A stretch of DNA of 13,398 nt from Acidobacteriota bacterium. GTDB lineage: Bacteria; Acidobacteriota; Terriglobia; Bryobacterales; Bryobacteraceae. The notes below the pieces were generated by a model, which ran no database searches, was not told the origin of the DNA, and saw only the letters and a program-made list of their open reading frames with translations. Made by a program: the position numbers and the translations under genes. The stretch covers positions 1 through 13,398 of the forward strand of contig JAEZIJ010000219.1 in assembly GCA_023436715.1 (NCBI GenBank), in the 5' to 3' direction. Position 1 is the stretch's first letter, and every line of letters starts with the position of its first letter. Positions 1 to 6,590 of this stretch are shown here, in pieces.

Positions 1-70
1 CATCGGTGTTCATCGGCGGCCAATTCAATTCATTCTAGCCGCCGATCAACACCGATGAACGCCGATTCTC
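1..70. repeat. Hairpin built from 10-bp repeats (left edge of window)
   Basis: Positions 1-20 and 38-57 are inverted copies with one mismatch (position 11 against 47), separated by a 17-nt A/T-rich spacer (21-37). Each arm is made of 10-bp units: CATCGGTGTT/CATCGGCGGC on the left, and GCCGATCAAC/ACCGATGAAC/GCCGATTCTC at 41-70 on the right. It is non-coding. The element may continue beyond the window's left edge. Similar short tandem motifs occur between genes in many environmental bacterial genomes; that is a recollection, not a database result. Confidence 0.75.
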
Positions 71-202
71 ACGGCGCGCGCTACTGATTTTCATTCCTTG
101 ATTGCGGCCCGGAACGGGCCATGCCCGAACTCCCTCGCGGTCGCGGCTCGCCCTGCCGCACCGCGCGATGCCGCCTGCACTCAGTTTGCATAACATAGAG
201 AA
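71..202. other. Intergenic leader region, no gene seen
   Basis: I see no convincing coding frame here. The stretch contains one copy (130-144) of a CTCCCTC-type motif that recurs at 4250-4264 and 11438-11452, and the -10-like hexamer at 191-196 just before the first gene. Confidence 0.5.
191..196 (+). promoter_or_regulatory. Putative -10 element of a leaderless promoter
   Basis: TAACAT lies 6 nt before the GTG at 203, so transcription would start at or next to the start codon. There is only a weak purine run (agagaa) and no clear Shine-Dalgarno sequence in the gap. No good -35 hexamer is visible about 17 nt upstream. The geometry matches the TAAAAT-6 nt-GTG arrangement at 4303-4315. Confidence 0.4.
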
Positions 203-520
203 GTGAGCACCGGACGAATCCTCTCGATCTGTATCGTCACGGCGGTGTTGGCGGCCCTTCCGGCCTCGCCCCAGCGCGTAGGGGACGTGCAGGGCCAAGA
301 GGACGTCAAACTGCCGAACGGAAAATCGCAGCGCGACGAGATTCTCAAAGCGGAGCACAAGAAATCCCTCTCCGATGTCGCGCAGATCCTCGAAATCGCG
401 GGCCAGCTCCAGGCGGAACTGGAGAAGGATGATTACAGCGTCCTCTCCGTTTCATCGCTGAAGAAGGCCGAGCAGATTGAGAATCTGGCCAAGCGGGTCC
501 GGAAGCGCCTGAAGCGGTGA
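203..520 (+). CDS. Small exported helical protein of unknown function
   Basis: A 105-residue protein. Residues 5-22 form a hydrophobic stretch ending in small residues (LAALPAS), consistent with a Sec signal peptide. The mature part is charged and predicted helical: a short Leu-Pro-Asn-Gly-Lys turn near residues 37-41, an Asp-Glu-Ile-Leu-Lys-Ala-Glu segment, then Leu/Ile-rich heptads and a very basic C-terminus (RVRKRLKR). It would act in the periplasm or at the cell surface. The GTG start at 203 is chosen because it directly precedes the signal peptide and sits 6 nt after a -10-like TAACAT. It ends 13 nt before the next gene and probably shares its transcript. I recognise this general type from acidobacterial small secreted proteins but know no function; no enzymatic motif is present. 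Confidence 0.75.
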   Translation: MSTGRILSICIVTAVLAALPASPQRVGDVQGQEDVKLPNGKSQRDEILKAEHKKSLSDVAQILEIAGQLQAELEKDDYSVLSVSSLKKAEQIENLAKRVRKRLKR

Positions 521-533
521 GGAGGCAGGGGCT

Positions 534-1664
534 GTGACGAAGTGGTTGTTTTCGGCGGCATGCACGGCGGCCATGTTGTGGGCGGAGCCGGCGCCGCTGC
601 TGATTTTCGTGCCCGGAGCCTCGGGTCAGGTTCCGCGCGCGGCGGGCTGGGAAGTCGTCTCGGTCCGCGCGACGCCCGACGATGCGGGAATGGCGGCAAT
701 CGAGGGCGCCGTTCAGGGAGCGCGTAGACAGCGCGAGATCGACCCGCTGCGCACTTACATCGCGGGCGAGTCCGAAGGCGCCGGCGCCGTGTTCTTCGCC
801 GCCTCGCGCAGGCCGGACCTCTTTGCCGCGGCGCTGGCGTTCGGCGGTGACCCGAAGGCTGCCATCGATACGGGACAACTGTTCGGCGGCAATACTGCAC
901 TCGTTCCGCTGCTGTGGGTTGCTTCAACCGGGGACCGCCCGCTGCTCGAGAGGTCCAGGGCCAAACTCGCCGCGGCAGGCTTCAACCTCGAGCCGCAGCC
1001 CGAGGGCCTCACAGCGGAGCAGGCATTCGCATGGCTCGCGAAACACACTCGCGATGCGTTCCCGGAAAAGGTGGATTGCGAGACCGGCAGCCCGGCGTTC
1101 GCCCGCTGCTACTGGGTTGATGTTACGAAGTTCGATCCCGCGCAGCGCAACGACGTTCTTCCTTCCACTCGGGTCATGCCGGGTTCCGGCGCCCGTCTCG
1201 ACATAGGCGCGTTCGGTTTTCGAACAGACGCGCCTGGGCCGGGTCTGACCGTCGAGTGGCTTCCGGACAACTACAAAGGTCCGCTCAAGGTGAACGACCG
1301 GATCGTCTCGATAGCAGGTAAGGAAATCAAAGACGGGCGTGCCTACGTCGAGATGATGGACGAAGCCACCCAGGAGAGGCGCGTGGGTGTCATACTCCAG
1401 CGCGGGAAGGAACGGATTCGCATCGAGACGCGAATCGTGCTGCCGGACCGCCGGACAGCTTTCACGGCGCGGGTGCAGGCTCAGTTTTTGAGGGACATGA
1501 AGGAAGTGCTGGTCATCAGCCGCGGCGCGGGCGAGATGCGCATCACGCTTCCGGACTACTGGACGCCGGCCACCCTCAACTGGAACGGCAACGAACTCGG
1601 CAAAGCGGACGCCGCGGGATGCTGGGTGCTGGCCGCGGGCGCGCAGGCCAGGCGCTGCCCATGA
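534..1664 (+). CDS. Exported alpha/beta-hydrolase (esterase-like) with C-terminal PDZ domain
   Basis: A 376-residue protein. Residues 1-17 look like a signal peptide. Residues 20-175 resemble a compact alpha/beta hydrolase of the esterase/PHB-depolymerase type: the nucleophile elbow is G78-E79-S80-E81-G82, with a candidate acid Asp134 after a hydrophobic strand (LLWVASTGD) and a candidate base His171. Residues about 228-305 form a PDZ-like domain (FGFRTDAPGPGLTVEW, then LKVNDRIVSIAGKEI), and the last 70 residues are a beta-rich tail. The GTG start at 534 has GGAGG at 521-525, 8 nt upstream. It is probably cotranscribed with the small exported protein before it. The substrate is unknown: an ester or polyester, or a non-catalytic binding role. 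The triad assignment is inferred from spacing alone. Confidence 0.72.
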   Translation: MTKWLFSAACTAAMLWAEPAPLLIFVPGASGQVPRAAGWEVVSVRATPDDAGMAAIEGAVQGARRQREIDPLRTYIAGESEGAGAVFFAASRRPDLFAAALAFGGDPKAAIDTGQLFGGNTALVPLLWVASTGDRPLLERSRAKLAAAGFNLEPQPEGLTAEQAFAWLAKHTRDAFPEKVDCETGSPAFARCYWVDVTKFDPAQRNDVLPSTRVMPGSGARLDIGAFGFRTDAPGPGLTVEWLPDNYKGPLKVNDRIVSIAGKEIKDGRAYVEMMDEATQERRVGVILQRGKERIRIETRIVLPDRRTAFTARVQAQFLRDMKEVLVISRGAGEMRITLPDYWTPATLNWNGNELGKADAAGCWVLAAGAQARRCP

Positions 1665-1674
1665 GATCGCCTGC

Positions 1675-1680
1675 TAAACT
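1675..1680 (+). promoter_or_regulatory. Possible -10 element before the radical SAM gene
   Basis: TAAACT ends 9 nt before the ATG at 1690, and no Shine-Dalgarno sequence lies between them. This suggests a short-leader or leaderless transcript starting in the 25-nt gap after the hydrolase gene. No clear -35 is seen, so read-through from upstream is an alternative. Confidence 0.3.
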
Positions 1681-1689
1681 GGGCTATCC

Positions 1690-2844
1690 ATGAGTACCGG
1701 ATACACGCTCCCCATCCTGGAAGGGGGCGCAGCGCCACGCATTACTTCTCTGTTGATCAAGCCGGCGTCGGCGATCTGCAACCTTGATTGCCAGTATTGC
1801 TTTTACCTCGACCGCGAGGCCGATCCCTACAAGGCGCTGCCCGCTCGTCAGATGAGCCTTGAGACCCTCGAACGCCTTGTTGATACGTATCTCTTCTACT
1901 CCTACCCGAACAGCGTTTTTGCCTTTCAGGGAGGCGAACCGATGCTGGCGGGGCTGCCGTTTTTTAAGAAGCTCGTGGAATTCGAGAAACAGTACGGGCG
2001 CGACGGGCAGAACGTGAGCAACGCGCTTCAGACGAACGGCGTCCTCATCGACGATGCCTGGTGCGATCTGTTCCGCGAGTACAACTTCCTCGTCGGCATA
2101 TCGATCGACGGACCCGAGGAAGTGCATGACACCTACCGGTTCAACAAGGCCGGCCACGGCACCTGGAGCCAGGTGATGCGCGCCATCGAAACGCTCAAGA
2201 AGAATAAGGTCGAGTTCAACGCCCTGTGCGTATTGAGCCAGGCGAACGTCGAAAAGGCGCGCGACATTTACCGCTTCTTTCGTGGACTGGGGATCGATTA
2301 CGTTCAGTACATTCCCCTCTCCGAATTCGATGCCGGCGGCAACCCGCTGCCGTTTACGATCACGCCGGAACAGTACGGGCGCTTCCTGGCCGAGACGTTC
2401 GACTTGTGGTGGCCGGAACGGCGCAAGGTGCGGATCCGGTTCTTCGATAACCTCGCCGAGGCACTCGCGGGACAGAAGCCGGGCAGTTGCACGCTCCATG
2501 AGACGTGCGACAGCTACTGCGTCGTGGAGTACAACGGCGACGTTTACCCGTGCGACTTCTTTGTCGAGAAGGACTGGAAGCTCGGCAACGTGACGCTCGA
2601 TTCCTGGCCGGAAATCGCCCGCCGCCAGCGCCGCTACAGCTTCGCGTCGAAAAAGACGGTGGCGCACACCGCTTGCCTGGCGTGCGAATATCAGCCGGTC
2701 TGCAAAGGCGGATGCCCGAAATTCCGGCACGCGCGCCACGGGCGCTTCGAGGACCTCGACTACTTCTGCGCGTCCTACAAAATGGTCTACGCAAAAGCGC
2801 TCGGGCCGTTGCGGAAGGAAGTTGAGAAGCTGACCGGCCGGTGA
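1690..2844 (+). CDS. Radical SAM/SPASM protein, anaerobic sulfatase-maturating enzyme type
   Basis: 384 residues, close to the usual size of anaerobic sulfatase maturases (anSME). This family uses S-adenosylmethionine radicals to oxidise a sulfatase active-site Cys or Ser to formylglycine. The radical SAM cluster motif is C30-x3-C34-x2-C37 and the SAM-binding GGEP is at 81-84. The SPASM region has C267, C273, C277 and C288, followed by C329-x2-C332-x5-C338-x3-C342 and C360, enough for two auxiliary 4Fe-4S clusters. Asp289, directly after Cys288 (YPCDF), corresponds to the family's proposed general base. The start is the first ATG and gives a normal-length N-terminus. No sulfatase is encoded in the window, so the client must lie elsewhere. 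Another SPASM peptide-modifying role is possible but less likely given the full anSME motif set. It ends 5 nt from the convergent corC-like gene. Confidence 0.88.
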   Translation: MSTGYTLPILEGGAAPRITSLLIKPASAICNLDCQYCFYLDREADPYKALPARQMSLETLERLVDTYLFYSYPNSVFAFQGGEPMLAGLPFFKKLVEFEKQYGRDGQNVSNALQTNGVLIDDAWCDLFREYNFLVGISIDGPEEVHDTYRFNKAGHGTWSQVMRAIETLKKNKVEFNALCVLSQANVEKARDIYRFFRGLGIDYVQYIPLSEFDAGGNPLPFTITPEQYGRFLAETFDLWWPERRKVRIRFFDNLAEALAGQKPGSCTLHETCDSYCVVEYNGDVYPCDFFVEKDWKLGNVTLDSWPEIARRQRRYSFASKKTVAHTACLACEYQPVCKGGCPKFRHARHGRFEDLDYFCASYKMVYAKALGPLRKEVEKLTGR

Positions 2845-2849
2845 CCGTT

Positions 2850-4178
2850 CTACAGTTTCTCGATCCGCACACGCGCAATCCTGTTGTGCACCATGTGGAG
2901 AATCGTGTATTTCCGGTCGTTGTACTCTATGCTCTCGCCGCCTTTCGGGATGTAACCCAGCCTGAAAAGAAGGAAGCCCGCGAGCGTCTCGAAACCGGCG
3001 TTGGTCGGAAGTTCGATTCCGTACTGCACCTCGAGGTCGCGGATGGACATTGTGCCTTCCAGTTCGATCAGGGGCTGCCCTAGCATGGGGTGCGGGCGGC
3101 GCGGGTCGTGCTCGTCCTCGATCTCGCCGAAGATCTGTTCGATAACATCTTCGAGCGTGAGCAGCCCGACAATCGTGCCGAACTCATTGACCACTAGCGC
3201 CATGTGGACGCGCGCCTGGCGGAACTCGTCCACCATCTGTCCGAGCGGCTTACTCTCAGGCACAACGATATGTTTGTGGAGCAGTGTGCGGAGCCGGAAA
3301 GGCGGAGGCGGCGCATTCAGGCGCGATGCCGTTCGCATCCGCTGGCAGACGGGGAGCAGATCCTTCGAGTGAAGGATGCCGATGATGTGCTGGGGCTCGT
3401 TTTCGTACACCGGCACGCGGGTGTACTGGTTTTCGACCAGCACACGCAGCACGGATTCGAAAGAGGAGTCCACCGAAACGGTGATGATATCGTTGCGCGG
3501 CACCATCACCTCGCGAACGGAGAGGTTGGGGACGTCAAGCAGTTGGTCGAGGGCGGATTCCTCAAATCTTGAGATGCGGCCCGCGGCTCGCACCGATGAC
3601 GCAATCAGCTTCAGTTCCTCTATCGAGTGTCCCGCGCCGCCCTCGTTCGCCCGCAGGCCGAGCATCCGTGAGACCGTCGCGGACGACCGCTCCAGGATGT
3701 AGATGAATGGCTGCGACACCCGGTAGAACACGAGCAGCAACGGGGCGACCACGACGGCATAGCGGTCCGACTGCTTGATGCCGAGGTTCTTGGGCACTAC
3801 TTCGCCGAGCACAACCATCAGGAACGTCAATACCAGGAAAGCAACGACGAAACTGACCGCATGGAGAATAGCGTCTGTCGCAGGGCTGGCCAAAGGCTGG
3901 AGCAGCAGGAGGAGTCCCCGGTAAACGGTGTCTTCGCCGGCCCATCCGGCTCCCAGACTGGCCAGCGTGACGCCAACCTGCACAGTCGCGAGAACGCGCT
4001 CCGGCCGGGTGAGCAGATTGAGCGCGGCCTGCGCGCCGACGTTTCCCGCATCGGCCAGTTCGCGAAGGCGCGATGGGCGCGCCGACACCAGCGCCATCTC
4101 CGCCGACGCAAAGAACGCGTTCAGGCCGATGATAAACAGAAGCAGCAGAAACCGATACCCGAGGTAAGTCTCTTCCAT
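2850..4178 (-). CDS. CNNM/CorC (HlyC) family membrane protein with CBS pair
   Basis: A 442-residue inner-membrane protein of the CNNM/CorC family, associated with Mg2+/Co2+ homeostasis. The N-terminal DUF21 domain has hydrophobic segments at about 8-32, 62-82, 100-128 and 139-163, with the hallmark GEVVPKN at 125-131. A CBS pair follows at about 222-280 and 300-352 (VREVMVPRNDI, then LEDVIEQIFGEIEDE). The C-terminal CorC_HlyC domain is at about 370-440. The ATG at 4178 has GGAGG at 4189-4193, 10 nt upstream. It is transcribed divergently from the acylase gene and convergently with the radical SAM gene, so it looks monocistronic. The older 'hemolysin' name for this family is not supported as a function. 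The transported ion is inferred from the family. Confidence 0.92.
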   Translation of the reverse strand: MEETYLGYRFLLLLFIIGLNAFFASAEMALVSARPSRLRELADAGNVGAQAALNLLTRPERVLATVQVGVTLASLGAGWAGEDTVYRGLLLLLQPLASPATDAILHAVSFVVAFLVLTFLMVVLGEVVPKNLGIKQSDRYAVVVAPLLLVFYRVSQPFIYILERSSATVSRMLGLRANEGGAGHSIEELKLIASSVRAAGRISRFEESALDQLLDVPNLSVREVMVPRNDIITVSVDSSFESVLRVLVENQYTRVPVYENEPQHIIGILHSKDLLPVCQRMRTASRLNAPPPPFRLRTLLHKHIVVPESKPLGQMVDEFRQARVHMALVVNEFGTIVGLLTLEDVIEQIFGEIEDEHDPRRPHPMLGQPLIELEGTMSIRDLEVQYGIELPTNAGFETLAGFLLFRLGYIPKGGESIEYNDRKYTILHMVHNRIARVRIEKL

Positions 4179-4197
4179 GATCCTTCGACCTCCAGTC

Positions 4198-4288
4198 TAG
4201 TGTAGTGCGTCAAGCAGAACGGGGATCATGATGGCGCTCGTGCAAACCGCTCCCTCACGCGCGCGTAAGCAAGCGGCGCACTACACTA
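4198..4288. repeat. MITE-like element with 12-bp terminal inverted repeats
   Basis: TAGTGTAGTGCG (4198-4209) is repeated as its exact reverse complement at 4277-4288. The two copies bracket a 67-nt interior, giving a 91-bp unit with no coding potential. Directly inside the right end is a 30-nt imperfect palindrome (4247-4276; 13 of 16 positions pair) centred on GCGCGC. CCAG occurs at 4192-4195 and 4289-4292 but is offset by 2 nt on the left, so it is only a weak candidate target duplication. The unit fills most of the gap between the divergent corC-like and acylase genes. Confidence 0.55.
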
Positions 4289-4302
4289 CCAGCGGAGCGC
4301 AG

Positions 4303-4308
4303 TAAAAT
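4303..4308 (+). promoter_or_regulatory. Putative -10 element of a leaderless promoter (acylase gene)
   Basis: TAAAAT lies 6 nt upstream of the GTG at 4315 with no Shine-Dalgarno sequence between, which places the transcription start at the start codon. The -35 position would fall at about 4279-4286, inside the right terminal repeat of the 91-bp element, so the element may contribute to this promoter. Confidence 0.45.
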
Positions 4309-4314
4309 CGGTGC

Positions 4315-6555
4315 GTGGCGTTCGAGAGAGTAGTCAAGTACTTCAACATAGTGATTCTGGCAGTGCTGGCGGCGGCTGCCGCGGGCGTCTACTGGCTGGC
4401 TTACCGCCCGCTGCCCCAAACGTCGGGAACGCTGCATGCGCCGGTTGCGGGCAGGGCGGCCATCGTGCGCGACGCGCTCGGCGTTCCGCACATCACCGCC
4501 GCTTCCATCGACGACGCGCTCTTCCTGCAGGGCTACGCGACCGCGCAGGACCGGCTCTGGCAGATGGATGGCCTCCGGCGCCTCGCCGCCGGACGGCTCT
4601 CGGAAGTGTTCGGACCGGCGATGCTCGAAGCAGACCGCGAGGCGCGCAGGCTGCGGATGGACCGCATTGCCGAGAGCGACGCCCAAAACCTCGCTCCGCA
4701 GGACCGCGCCGTGCTGGCTGCCTACGCGCGGGGCGTCAACTTCTTCATTGAGACTCACCGCGGCAACCTGCCCGTGGAATTCTCTCTCCTGCGCTACGAT
4801 CCCCAACCGTGGAGCGTGAAGGATTCCGTTCTGATCGGCCTCTACATCTGCCGCGGGCTGACCACGAGCTGGCGCGAGGAACTGCAGAAGGCGGCGCTGC
4901 TTGCCAACGGCGATCGCGAGAAAGTCGAATTCCTGTATCCGGTTCGCGCGGGCAACGAGATTCAACCCGGATCGAACGCATGGGTGCTGGCCGGCAAGCG
5001 TACTGCGAGCGGCCGTCCCCTGCTCGCCAACGATCCTCACCTGGAGTACTCAATGCCGGGCCTTTGGCACATGGTGCACCTCAAGGCGCCCGGCCTGAAC
5101 GTTGCGGGTGTCGCGCTGCCGGGTTTGCCCTGCGTTATCCTCGGGCACAACGACCGCATCGGCTGGGGCGCTACCAACATTCAGTTCGATGTCCAGGACC
5201 TTTACATAGAGAAGCTGGACCCGCAGACCGGGCGCTACATCTTCGAAGGCAAGCCGGAGCAGGCCCGCCTTGAGCGCGAACTCATCCCGGTCAGGGGCGC
5301 TCCGCCCGAGCCGTACACGGCGTGGGTGACGCGGCACGGCCCCGTGTTCCGTGAAGGCGGCCGCTACCTCGCCCTGCGGTGGGCTGCCGCGGACGGCGGC
5401 TTCGGGTTCCCCTTCCTGGACGTCAACCGTGCGCGCAACTTTCAGGAATTCACGGCTGCGCTCGCGCGCTATCCCGGACCCGGCCAAAACTTCGTCTATG
5501 CGGATGTGGACGGCAACATCGGTTACCAAGCCACCGGACGCTTGCCGATCCGCAAGTCCTATGACGGCACGGTGCCCGTTGACGGGAGCACGGGAGAGCA
5601 CGAGTGGCAAGGCTACATCCCATTCGACCAACTGCCCCGCGTGTACAACCCGCCGTCCGGGATCATTGTTACCGCCAATCAGAACCCGTTTCCGGCAACT
5701 TACTCTTACCGGGTAAGTGGGAACTTCGCGTCCGGGTACCGGGCGGCACAGGTCTATGACCTGTTGGAAAAGCGCAACGGCTGGCAGGTGGACGACATGG
5801 TGCGCATCCAGAAGGACGTCTACTCCGGGTTCAACCATTTCCTGGCGCGGCAGGTGGTGTCAGCCTACGACCGGCGCGGAGTGTCGAGTCCTGGGCTCGC
5901 GGAACCCGTCGCAATCCTGCGCTCCTGGAACGGGCAGATGGAGGCCGGACCGCCTCCCGTCGTTACAACACTGGTGTTTCAGCATCTAAAGAAAGCCGTA
6001 GCGGAGCGGGCCTCGCCGGGCAAGGGCCTCGATTACGATATCCCCCTTCCGGTGGAAGTGGATAGCGTCCAACTGGCGCCCGCCGCCATAGAGAAACTCC
6101 TGCGCGAGCGGCCGAAAGGTTGGTTTGCCGACTACGATCAACTCCTGCTGGCCGCGTTCCTCGATGCGGTGGCGGAGGGCCGCCGCAGCCAGGGCCGCGA
6201 TGTTACTAAGTGGAGTTGGGGAAAATACAACCAGTTACGCCTCGCTCACCCGATCGGCAGCCGCATCCCCTACGTCGGGAGGTTCGTTGCGAAGTATTTC
6301 GATATCGGTCCGGTGACTCAGAGCGGCTCGAGCACCAGTGTGAAACAGGCCTCGCATAGACTGGGCCCTTCAATGCGAATGGCGCTCGACTTCGCCGACC
6401 TGGATAGATCGAAGATGAACCTGCTGACCGGCGAATCCGGACAGGTCCTGTCAAGCCACTACAAGGACCAGTTCGAAGCCTGGTATTACGGTAGGACTTT
6501 CCCCATGCAGTTCGGCAAGGTGGAGAGCAAAAGCACCCTTGCCGTGGTCCCGTAG
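4315..6555 (+). CDS. Penicillin acylase family (peptidase S45) Ntn hydrolase
   Basis: 746 residues, a normal size for this family of self-processing amidases (penicillin and cephalosporin acylases, N-acyl-homoserine-lactone acylases such as QuiP). Residues 10-30 are hydrophobic and act as a signal or membrane anchor. The alpha-chain region contains the typical GVPHITA and YATAQDRLWQMD segments (56-85). The predicted autoproteolytic site is G219/S220 in GSNAWV, freeing Ser220 as the N-terminal nucleophile of the beta chain. Downstream are LANDPHL (237-243), the GHNDRIGWG block (277-285) and a calcium-site-like DVDGNIGY. The protein would act in the periplasm on an amide-linked acyl substrate; the sequence does not identify which. 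The GTG start is supported by the -10-like TAAAAT 6 nt upstream and by the hydrophobic segment beginning soon after. It is a single-gene unit. Confidence 0.92.
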   Translation: MAFERVVKYFNIVILAVLAAAAAGVYWLAYRPLPQTSGTLHAPVAGRAAIVRDALGVPHITAASIDDALFLQGYATAQDRLWQMDGLRRLAAGRLSEVFGPAMLEADREARRLRMDRIAESDAQNLAPQDRAVLAAYARGVNFFIETHRGNLPVEFSLLRYDPQPWSVKDSVLIGLYICRGLTTSWREELQKAALLANGDREKVEFLYPVRAGNEIQPGSNAWVLAGKRTASGRPLLANDPHLEYSMPGLWHMVHLKAPGLNVAGVALPGLPCVILGHNDRIGWGATNIQFDVQDLYIEKLDPQTGRYIFEGKPEQARLERELIPVRGAPPEPYTAWVTRHGPVFREGGRYLALRWAAADGGFGFPFLDVNRARNFQEFTAALARYPGPGQNFVYADVDGNIGYQATGRLPIRKSYDGTVPVDGSTGEHEWQGYIPFDQLPRVYNPPSGIIVTANQNPFPATYSYRVSGNFASGYRAAQVYDLLEKRNGWQVDDMVRIQKDVYSGFNHFLARQVVSAYDRRGVSSPGLAEPVAILRSWNGQMEAGPPPVVTTLVFQHLKKAVAERASPGKGLDYDIPLPVEVDSVQLAPAAIEKLLRERPKGWFADYDQLLLAAFLDAVAEGRRSQGRDVTKWSWGKYNQLRLAHPIGSRIPYVGRFVAKYFDIGPVTQSGSSTSVKQASHRLGPSMRMALDFADLDRSKMNLLTGESGQVLSSHYKDQFEAWYYGRTFPMQFGKVESKSTLAVVP

Positions 6556-6575
6556 GGGCCGGGCATGCCCGGCCC
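6556..6575. terminator. Perfect 20-nt palindrome between convergent genes
   Basis: The sequence is fully self-complementary about the GCATGC centre (GGGCC-GGGCATGCCC-GGCCC). It starts directly after the acylase stop codon and lies 15 nt beyond the hydrogenase stop. It could form a very stable hairpin in either transcript and act as a bidirectional stop signal. There is no T-tract on either side, so it is not a classic intrinsic terminator; a repeat element or a protein-binding site is the alternative. Confidence 0.4.
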
Positions 6576-6590
6576 GCACTTAACGGAACA

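Noticed and set aside
1..70. CRISPR array at the left edge
   Set aside because: The units are 10 bp with no spacers of CRISPR length and form inverted arms; no cas gene is nearby.
1684..2739. Minus-strand frame opposite the radical SAM gene
   Set aside because: The + strand has all radical SAM and SPASM cysteines; the antisense protein has no family character.
2850..4178. Calling the CBS membrane protein a hemolysin
   Set aside because: The DUF21-CBS-CorC layout is the CNNM/CorC transporter family; the hemolysin label is historical and nothing here shows toxin activity.
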